A stretch of DNA of 64,000 bases, from assembly GCA_031382215.1 (NCBI GenBank), contig JANMYQ010000054.1:37205-101204 (forward strand). The letters are read 5' to 3'. Position 1 is the first letter of the stretch. Each line of letters begins with the position of its first letter. The position numbers and the translations under genes are program-made. The stretch comes from LGRD01 sp031382215 (GTDB taxonomy: Bacteria > Pseudomonadota > Gammaproteobacteria > Burkholderiales > Burkholderiaceae_C). Positions 58,286 to 64,000 of the stretch are shown piece by piece. The notes beneath the pieces are model-generated. The model had not been told where the DNA came from. It did not search any database and saw only the letters and a program-made list of their open reading frames with translations.

Positions 58286-59932
58286 TCAGAACGCACGCTG
58301 CAGCGACAGCGACACGAAGTTGCGGTCCCGCAAGGCTTGAAGGTAGGTGGCCGAGCCGTTGATGCTGGACGGGCCGGGATTGCCGAAGTAACTGACGTAA
58401 TTCAGGCGCACGTCCCAGACCTGCTCGTAAAGCAGGTTCAGCCCCACGCTGAAGTCACCGCCACCGTCGACGCCGAAACCGCTGACGGCCGACGAGCGGT
58501 TGCCCTTGAAGGTGTAGCCCAGCCCGAACGGCAGCGACACATCCAGGCCCGGCTGCGCGTTGAGCCATTGCGGCGCGAACACGACACGCGTGGAGGCGGC
58601 ATCACGCGTGGTGTTCGGGTCGATGGCGCCAGCGTTCTTGTCGACGCTCAACCGGCGGTTCCAGGCGATCTCGGCCAGGAACGAACCTGCGTCCCAGAAG
58701 GCAGCGCGCGGCAACAGGTAGAAGACGTTCAGATTGGCATGCGCGGTGCGGCCGATTGCGTAGCCGGGGCGGTCGGCATTGTTGAAGCCGGCAACCGCCG
58801 ACTGCGACAGGCTGACCAGAGGCGCGTTGTCGCGTATCGACGCCTCGCCGGCCACGGCGGCATCGCCCACGCTCGTGCTGAAACTGGCACCGAAGGCGCG
58901 GATGCCTTCGTGGTAGACCTCGCGCCAGGCGCCCACCGGCTGCGGCGCGACCGTCAGATAGGTGCGTGGTGCCTTGTCGTGGTAACGCAGCGCATAGACG
59001 CCGAACTCGGTGTTCCAGTCCTGCGGCGTGTAGCGCAGCCGCAGCCCGAACTGCCCGCTGTTCTTCGCTTCCACCACGCTGTGCGGGTTGCGGAAGGGGC
59101 CGAAGTAGCCCACTTCGGCGCCGGCAAACAGCATGTCGGTCGTCGAGAAGTAGCTGCCGACGCCGGGGAACCGGTTGCCACGCCATTCGAACTGGTAGTA
59201 GCCGCCAACGCTCACCCCGGGGGCCACCGTCACCTGCGTGCCGACCTGCCCGACGGGCATGGTCGTTTCCTTGGACGTGGATGTCGGCACGGACTGCAGC
59301 TTGGTGATGTCCACCGGCGCCATGCCACCGGCGATGCCATTGCCGCCGAAGAAGAGGCTCTCGCCCCAGATCTGCGCATAGCGGCCGGCGCGAAACGAGC
59401 CCGAGGCTTCGCCGAGCTGGTACTTGCCGAAAGCGAAGGCGTCCAGCACCTCGGCCTTGCGACCGTGCTGCTTGCGCGTGCCGGGCAAGAATTCGTTGTA
59501 CGCGCCTGGCGACAGGCGGTTGACCGTCGCTGGCGAATCGTTGCCGTTGGACTTGTTGTAGACGCCGTCGTACCAGGCGGCGGCGCTCATGCGGAACCCG
59601 ACGTCCTGGTAGCTGATGTCGAGTTCGGAAAACAGGTCGATGCGGTTGGAGATGATGCCTCGCGAGAAATTGCGGTCTGCATCGTCCGCATTGATGTCTC
59701 GGTTCGGTGCGCCCGCATAGCGCCCGGTGGCGGCGCCGCCGGACACGCGCGCATCGCGCTCCTTGACCCGCGCGGCGGTGCTGTAGCGGAACGTGTTGTC
59801 CCAGCGCACCTTGAGGTCAGGGTCGCCGGTGTCGAAGTCCACTGCATGGGCCGACTGTGTCGTGCAGGCCGCTGCAAAAAGCGTGAACTGGGGCAGCGCG
59901 CGGGCCAGCCATTTTTTCGTTTCTGATGCCAA
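58286..59932 (-). CDS. DUF1302 family outer-membrane protein
   Basis: 548-residue predicted beta-barrel. The start is the TTG at 59932, seven bases behind a strong GGAGGAG ribosome site; no ATG is positioned to give the signal peptide LARALPQFTLFAAACTTQSAHA (cleavage before VDF). The mature N terminus VDFDTGDPDLKVRWDNTFRYS and the C-terminal aromatic residue (LSLQRAF) are typical of outer-membrane barrels of this family. Together with DUF1329, YCF48 and MMPL it may form an envelope import route for a hydrophobic carbon source. Divergent from the FAD monooxygenase operon. Confidence 0.88.
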   Translation of the reverse strand: MASETKKWLARALPQFTLFAAACTTQSAHAVDFDTGDPDLKVRWDNTFRYSTAARVKERDARVSGGAATGRYAGAPNRDINADDADRNFSRGIISNRIDLFSELDISYQDVGFRMSAAAWYDGVYNKSNGNDSPATVNRLSPGAYNEFLPGTRKQHGRKAEVLDAFAFGKYQLGEASGSFRAGRYAQIWGESLFFGGNGIAGGMAPVDITKLQSVPTSTSKETTMPVGQVGTQVTVAPGVSVGGYYQFEWRGNRFPGVGSYFSTTDMLFAGAEVGYFGPFRNPHSVVEAKNSGQFGLRLRYTPQDWNTEFGVYALRYHDKAPRTYLTVAPQPVGAWREVYHEGIRAFGASFSTSVGDAAVAGEASIRDNAPLVSLSQSAVAGFNNADRPGYAIGRTAHANLNVFYLLPRAAFWDAGSFLAEIAWNRRLSVDKNAGAIDPNTTRDAASTRVVFAPQWLNAQPGLDVSLPFGLGYTFKGNRSSAVSGFGVDGGGDFSVGLNLLYEQVWDVRLNYVSYFGNPGPSSINGSATYLQALRDRNFVSLSLQRAF

Positions 59933-60077
59933 GTTGTGTCTCCTCCGAGGCAAGGGATGACCGCCGAGCGGCCGAGGTGGAGGGGCTCTGTGCCGGCCCG
60001 GCGCGAAGAGTAAGGAAGGCGGGGTGGCCGGCGGAAGTGGCTTTTGTTGATCCGCGGAATCGACGCAGTACATACGT

Positions 60078-60118
60078 GGGGTTGCCACTGATATGGACTC
60101 CATCGATACGGAGAATCG
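60078..60118 (+). promoter_or_regulatory. Block-3 promoter element, copy 3
   Basis: GGGGTTGCCACTG, ATATGGA (60091-60097), six bases, CGATA (60104-60108) and AATCG (60114-60118), matching copy 1 in order and spacing up to CGATA, and sharing CATCGATnCG with copy 2. ATGGA-C-TCCAT is a perfect dyad. It points at the FAD monooxygenase gene 67 bp downstream. The remainder of 59933-60185 has no gene. Confidence 0.65.
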
Positions 60119-60185
60119 AACCAACCCATTTCCGGAACGGCGGCGCGCTGGCTAGCCTTGCGGTACTGATTTCGAGATTGATGGA

Positions 60186-61307
60186 ATGAAACTGCCCGGA
60201 AGAACTCTCATCGTCGGCGGCGGCATCGCCGGCATGTGTGCAGCCATAGAACTCCGCAAACGCGGTGTGCAGGTTGATCTCGTCGAGCTCGACCCGCGCT
60301 GGCGCGTCTACGGCGCCGGTATCACGCTCAGCGGAGCGACGCTGCGGGCCTTCACTGAAGTGGGCCTGATCGACGACATCATGAAGGAAGGCTGGTGTGC
60401 CGACGGCCTGGACATGTGCCTCCCGAATGGCATGAAGGTCGCAGAAATTCCAACGCCTCGGCTCGGCCGTGCCGACGTGCCCGGTGCCGGCGGCATCCTG
60501 CGTCCCGTGTTGGCGCGCATTCTGCGCGAGCACACGCTGGCCAGCGGCACCTCGGTGCGGTGCGGCGTTACCTTCAGCGCCATCGAGCAGGCAGCCGATC
60601 ATGTCGCGGTGAAGTTCACCGACGGGCGCGAGGACACCTACGCGCTGGTGGTGGGTGCCGACGGGCTGTATTCCAACGTGCGCGAGTGGCTGTTCCCCGA
60701 CGCGCCGAAGCCGCGCTACACCGGTCAGGGCTCGTGGCGCGCCATCGTGCCGCGCGGCGATGTCGAGCGCGCCTTCATGGCCGTGGGTAAGAACGTCAAG
60801 GCCGGCATCAACCCGGTGTCACGCGATGAGGCCTATGTCTTCGTCACCGAACGCCGCGACACGCCCGACCACATCGCGGAGCACCTCTGGCCGGACGCCT
60901 TGCGCGAAGTGCTGGCCGAGTTCGGCGGGCGCGTGGGCGCGGCGCGCGATGCGCTGAACGCCGAGTCGCGCGTGCTGTACCGCCCCTTCTTTGCGCTGCT
61001 GCTGGAACAGCCGTGGCACCGTGGCCGCGTAGCGCTGGTCGGCGACGCGGTCCACGCGACCACCCCGCACCTGGCCTCGGGCGCAGGCATTGGCGTTGAA
61101 GATGCCGTCGTCTTCGCGCAGGAACTCGAACGTGCGTCCGACCTGGAATCCGCACTGCAGGCATTCACCGCCCGCCGCTACGACCGCTGCCGCGTGGTGG
61201 TCCAGAACTCGCTGCGGCTGGGCGACCTGGAGCGCGACGACGCACCCAATGAAATTCACCAACAGCTGATGCGCGAGTCGATGACGGCGCTGATGGCTCC
61301 CATCTGA
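60186..61307 (+). CDS. FAD-dependent aromatic-ring monooxygenase-like protein
   Basis: 373-residue class A flavoprotein (PHBH/salicylate hydroxylase type). FAD motif IVGGGIAGMCAAIELRKRG near 9-27, the DG motif VVGADGLYSNVR near 155-166 and the second FAD motif VALVGDAVHATTPHLASGAGIGVEDA near 283-308. Such enzymes hydroxylate phenolic substrates with NAD(P)H and oxygen, often preparing them for extradiol cleavage, and an extradiol-type gene follows 11 bp downstream. First gene of the operon monooxygenase, VOC dioxygenase, FAH-family hydrolase. Confidence 0.92.
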   Translation: MKLPGRTLIVGGGIAGMCAAIELRKRGVQVDLVELDPRWRVYGAGITLSGATLRAFTEVGLIDDIMKEGWCADGLDMCLPNGMKVAEIPTPRLGRADVPGAGGILRPVLARILREHTLASGTSVRCGVTFSAIEQAADHVAVKFTDGREDTYALVVGADGLYSNVREWLFPDAPKPRYTGQGSWRAIVPRGDVERAFMAVGKNVKAGINPVSRDEAYVFVTERRDTPDHIAEHLWPDALREVLAEFGGRVGAARDALNAESRVLYRPFFALLLEQPWHRGRVALVGDAVHATTPHLASGAGIGVEDAVVFAQELERASDLESALQAFTARRYDRCRVVVQNSLRLGDLERDDAPNEIHQQLMRESMTALMAPI

Positions 61308-61318
61308 AGGACACAACC

Positions 61319-62251
61319 TTGCTCAATCTTGTTTCGTTGCACCACGTTCGGGTGCAGGTGCCCGACCTGGAAGCGAACTCGCGTTTCGCCGCGAGTTTCG
61401 GCCTGGTGGAAGCGCACCGCTCGGACTCGCACATCTACTGGCGCACCGCCGGCAAGGACAGCTACAGCTACGTGGCCGAAGCCGGCCCCGCGCCGCGGCT
61501 GGTGGCTGCGGCCTTCCTGGCCGCGTCCAGGGCTGAACTGGAACGGGCGGTTGCCGAATTTGGTGCCACGCCGATCCGGCCGCTGGAGGGGCCGGCCGGT
61601 GGTGAAGCCGTCACCGTGACCGACCCCGAAGGCAATGCCATCGACATCATCCACGGCGTTGCCGACCGCACCGCCGACCCGCTGCTGCCACCGCTGCGCG
61701 TCAACACGCCGGGCCATATGCAGCGCTTCAACGAAGCCCAGCTCGCACGCCCCACGGGGCCGAGCCAGCTGCTGCGCCTGGGGCACGTCGTCATCAACAT
61801 CCAGAGCTTCGCCGTGGTGTCCGAGTGGTACCAGCGCGTGCTGGGCCTGGTGCCCAGCGACCGCTTCTTTGCCGGGCCGCCGCACAACTTCATCGGTGGT
61901 TTCTTCCGGCTGGACCGTGGCAGCGAGTGGGTGGACCACCACACCGTGGGCTTCTTCCAGGCGCCGGTGAATGCGCTGCACCACATCTCGTTTGAGGTGC
62001 AGGACTACGAGCAGCAGTTGGCCGCGCACCGCCACCTGCTGAAGGAAGGCTGGAACTTGGTCTGGGGCGTGGGCCGGCATCCGCTGGGCAGCCACGTCTT
62101 CGACACCTGGAAAGACCCGAACGGTATCCGCTTCGAGACTTTCAGCGACACCGACCTGTGCAACAAGGACCGCGCGACGGGTGACCATCCGATCGACAAA
62201 TCCGAACTCGACCTCTGGCGCGACCAGGGACCCGAATCTTATTTCGCCTGA
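61319..62251 (+). CDS. Extradiol-dioxygenase-like VOC protein
   Basis: 310-residue two-domain VOC protein. The catalytic C-terminal domain shows the likely metal triad: His in RLGHVVINI (near 155), His in ALHHISFEV (near 221) and Glu in IRFETFSDTD (near 275), as in catechol 2,3-dioxygenase-type enzymes. Start codon is TTG 61319 with a GAAGGA site; no ATG would give the N-terminal LVSLHHVRVQVPDL repeat. The operon order hydroxylase, ring-cleavage enzyme, FAH-family hydrolase is a complete minimal meta-cleavage unit. Confidence 0.9.
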   Translation: MLNLVSLHHVRVQVPDLEANSRFAASFGLVEAHRSDSHIYWRTAGKDSYSYVAEAGPAPRLVAAAFLAASRAELERAVAEFGATPIRPLEGPAGGEAVTVTDPEGNAIDIIHGVADRTADPLLPPLRVNTPGHMQRFNEAQLARPTGPSQLLRLGHVVINIQSFAVVSEWYQRVLGLVPSDRFFAGPPHNFIGGFFRLDRGSEWVDHHTVGFFQAPVNALHHISFEVQDYEQQLAAHRHLLKEGWNLVWGVGRHPLGSHVFDTWKDPNGIRFETFSDTDLCNKDRATGDHPIDKSELDLWRDQGPESYFA

Positions 62252-62257
62252 ACACAC

Positions 62258-63337
62258 ATGACACTGAACAACGACACCGATGCAGCCACCGGGCTGCGCA
62301 AGGGCTCCTTCGGCATCGGCACCTATGCCGACGGTGGCCGCTCTTTTCCTGGCCTGGTGAAGCCGGATGGCAAGGTCATCGACCTGTCTTCGCGTTTTGC
62401 CGACACGCTGGCAATCCTTGCCGACTGGGAACGCAACTTCGACCAGTTGGTCAGCGTGAGCGCCAATGCCGAAGCGCAACACGACTTCGCGTCGCTGCGT
62501 GCCTTGCCGCCCATTGCCCGGCCTAATCTGTTCGGCGCAGGTGCGAATTACAAGACGCACTCGGCGCAAATGCTGACGAAGAACAAGTTCAACCAGCACA
62601 ACCGGCTGCCGGGTGAAAGCGACGACGACTTCTTCAAGCGCAATTACGCGCTGATGGAGCGCCGCGCGAAGGAGGGCACGCCGTTCTTCTTTACCGGCCT
62701 GCATTCGTCGCTGGTGGGCGCCAACGACGACGTGGTGCTGCCCGTGCTGGGCGACCATCCCGACTGGGAACTCGAACTCGGCGTGGTCGTGGGCCGGCAT
62801 GCGCGCTTCGCCAGCGTCGAAGAAGCCGAGACGCTTATCGCCGGCTACACCATCGTCAACGACCTCGGCACGGTGGACCTGTTCCGCCGCACCGACATCC
62901 CCTGGGGCTACGACTGGATCAGCAAACAACAGCCGACGTTCAAGCCCTTCGGGCCGTTCATCGTGCCGGCCGCGTTTGTGTCTATGAAGGACGACCTGCG
63001 CATCGAGCTCAAGCTCAACGGCAAGGTCATGCAGGACTGGCCGGCCAACGACATGATCTTCCGCCCGGCCAACATCCTGGCGTATGCATCGGAGCGTGTG
63101 AACCTGACCCCGGGCGACCTGCTGTTCACCGGCTCGCCCCCCGGCAACGGCGCGCACCACGGCATCTTCCTGAAGGACGGTGACGTGATGGACGCCAGCA
63201 TCACCTACTTGGGCCGCCAGCGGAACAGGTGCGTACAAGAAAGCAAGCCTGCGCGGCCGCTGGCCTACGGGCACTGGAAGAACGCCGCCGAACAAACGGC
63301 GGAACCAGTACGTCAACACACAAGTTCAGGAACGTAA
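62258..63337 (+). CDS. Fumarylacetoacetate hydrolase family protein with IS-derived C terminus
   Basis: FAH-fold enzyme. Metal ligands in HPDWELELGVVVG (Glu-x-Glu near 169) and IVNDLGTVDLF (Asp near 199); FTGSPPGNGAHHGIFL near 292 is the closing motif. Compared with the paralogue ending GLGSQRNAVIQDNR, this one reads YLGRQRNRCVQES and then continues for about 30 residues; the last ten (VRQHTSSGT) and the stop TAA come from the IS630-family end. The insertion therefore replaced the natural 3' end. The catalytic domain is complete and activity is possible. Confidence 0.9.
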   Translation: MTLNNDTDAATGLRKGSFGIGTYADGGRSFPGLVKPDGKVIDLSSRFADTLAILADWERNFDQLVSVSANAEAQHDFASLRALPPIARPNLFGAGANYKTHSAQMLTKNKFNQHNRLPGESDDDFFKRNYALMERRAKEGTPFFFTGLHSSLVGANDDVVLPVLGDHPDWELELGVVVGRHARFASVEEAETLIAGYTIVNDLGTVDLFRRTDIPWGYDWISKQQPTFKPFGPFIVPAAFVSMKDDLRIELKLNGKVMQDWPANDMIFRPANILAYASERVNLTPGDLLFTGSPPGNGAHHGIFLKDGDVMDASITYLGRQRNRCVQESKPARPLAYGHWKNAAEQTAEPVRQHTSSGT

Positions 63338-64000
63338 TGTCGCCCCAGCTTCCGGTCCGCATCCTGCCGAGTGACCTTCCACTCGATGGTTCGCTGCTGG
63401 GCGTTGCGCGCTTGCTGCCAGGCATCGACTTCGGAGCGAAGTACCTGTTGGCTGGCCACGCGCCGGTCCAGGCACTGACGATTGAGGATGCCGATCTCGA
63501 TCTCCGCCATGTTCAGCCAACTAGCGTGCTTCGGCGTGTGGTGGAACTCCACCCGACGCAGGAGTTTGGCGGCGGCATGCTCGCCCAGGACGTCGTCGAA
63601 GCATTTCCTGAAACGGGTGTTCGGGTTGTCCAGCACCAGATGCACCCGACGCGCTTTGGCACACGCGCCAACGAGCAAAGCTTGGATGAATGCAACGAAG
63701 TCGATCTTGCCACGACGATCGGTGACGCTGACGATTCGCTGCCCCGCCTTGGGCTCGACGGCAACGAACAGGTTGGTCGTGCCGTTGCGCGTGTACTCGT
63801 AGTCGTGCTTGGCCGCGCTGTACGAGGTCATGGGCAGCGGCGTTCGGCTGTGGCCGATGAGTTGCAGGCTCTTCTCGTCGATGCAGATGACCGGCTCGGC
63901 TTTGGACAACGGCCGAGCGTACAACTCGAGCAGCGAGTACATGCGACAGCGGTACTCCTCGGTGAGCGCGCCAATGCACCACATCAACCTGCGCCAGGGC
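63311..64000 (-). mobile_element. IS630-family insertion sequence, copy 2 (runs off the window)
   Basis: Outer end GTCAACACACAAGTTCAGG begins directly behind TA (63309-63310). Oriented like the truncated copy at 44670-45124, so the two copies form direct repeats that bracket about 18 kb of catabolic genes. The other end lies beyond the window, so completeness cannot be judged. Confidence 0.88.
63313..64000 (-). CDS. IS630-family transposase (5' end outside the window)
   Basis: DDE transposase, last 229 codons in view. The triad is complete: Asp in VICIDEKSLQL, Asp in LVLDNPNTR and Glu in NMAEIEIGI. The N-terminal helix-turn-helix part lies off the right edge, where the frame is still open. 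Cuts and joins DNA at TA targets. Roughly 97 percent identical at DNA level to the truncated left copy over the shared 453 bp. Confidence 0.92.
   Translation of the reverse strand, partial: PWRRLMWCIGALTEEYRCRMYSLLELYARPLSKAEPVICIDEKSLQLIGHSRTPLPMTSYSAAKHDYEYTRNGTTNLFVAVEPKAGQRIVSVTDRRGKIDFVAFIQALLVGACAKARRVHLVLDNPNTRFRKCFDDVLGEHAAAKLLRRVEFHHTPKHASWLNMAEIEIGILNRQCLDRRVASQQVLRSEVDAWQQARNAQQRTIEWKVTRQDADRKLGRHYVPELVC

Noticed and set aside
1..64000. CRISPR arrays, prophage genes, integrases, toxin-antitoxin or defence systems
   Set aside because: No regularly spaced repeats and no matching protein families were seen; the only mobile genes are the two IS630-family copies.

Overview
The window is GC-rich (roughly two thirds G+C by eye), densely coded and reads like a chromosome of a beta-proteobacterium of the order Burkholderiales (Rubrivivax/Leptothrix/Variovorax-like). 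The signs are a cysI-DUF934-cysH-cysD-cysN-cobA sulfur operon, orphan Bug/TctC receptors, an FdxA ferredoxin next to a thioredoxin-reductase-like ferredoxin-NADP reductase, and a PEP-CTERM-type amidotransferase. The assignment is inference from gene content; no rRNA is present.

Layout. (1) 1-12.2 kb looks like core chromosome: assimilatory sulfate reduction (cysI 3' end to the siroheme methyltransferase), ferredoxin and its reductase, two polysaccharide genes (glycosyltransferase, asparagine-synthase-like amidotransferase), a TPP riboswitch ahead of a TonB-dependent receptor, and tRNA-Asn with a terminator. (2) 12.3-44.7 kb, starting directly behind tRNA-Asn, is a catabolic island: six short-chain dehydrogenases, four aldehyde dehydrogenases, a zinc alcohol dehydrogenase, a RbsB/XylG/XylH-like ABC transporter, a lactonase-like SMP-30 protein, a sugar-isomerase-like protein, a class III CoA-transferase, two orphan TctC receptors, a beta-oxidation-like set (acyl-CoA dehydrogenase, crotonase, MaoC hydratase, SCP-x-like thiolase plus DUF35 partner), a thiamine-diphosphate enzyme, two 3-hydroxyisobutyrate-dehydrogenase-like proteins and one LysR regulator. 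(3) 44.7-64.0 kb is a second catabolic block, bracketed by two same-orientation copies of one IS630-family element (left copy truncated, right copy running off the window). It carries an aromatic ring-cleavage type gene set (FAD monooxygenase, two extradiol-dioxygenase-like VOC proteins, three fumarylacetoacetate-hydrolase-family proteins, an ACMSD-like amidohydrolase, a cyclase), an envelope set (DUF1302, DUF1329, YCF48-like, MMPL/RND), MFS and DoxX membrane proteins and its own LysR.

How they fit together. The strongest new observation is regulatory. A roughly 43-nt promoter element, made of a 17-bp dyad SGTNAG-N5-CTTACC with LysR-type T-N11-A spacing, then an A-rich patch and a GAC-rich end, occurs seven times in block 2. 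Each copy points at the first gene of a transcription unit, and together they account for every catabolic operon there; one copy lies beside the only regulator gene. This argues that about thirty scattered genes are one regulon serving one substrate. Block 3 has an unrelated element at three operon heads, again oriented towards structural genes and starting 47-67 bp from the start codon.

Other points: the CysH active-site motif ECGLH is duplicated by a hairpin-rich 162-bp in-frame insertion; a 20-codon etfB remnant lies inside the beta-oxidation operon; one dehydrogenase paralogue and one iron-ADH-family protein have lost residues normally needed for catalysis or metal binding. Substrates of both catabolic blocks cannot be read from the sequence. 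All motif comparisons were done by eye.
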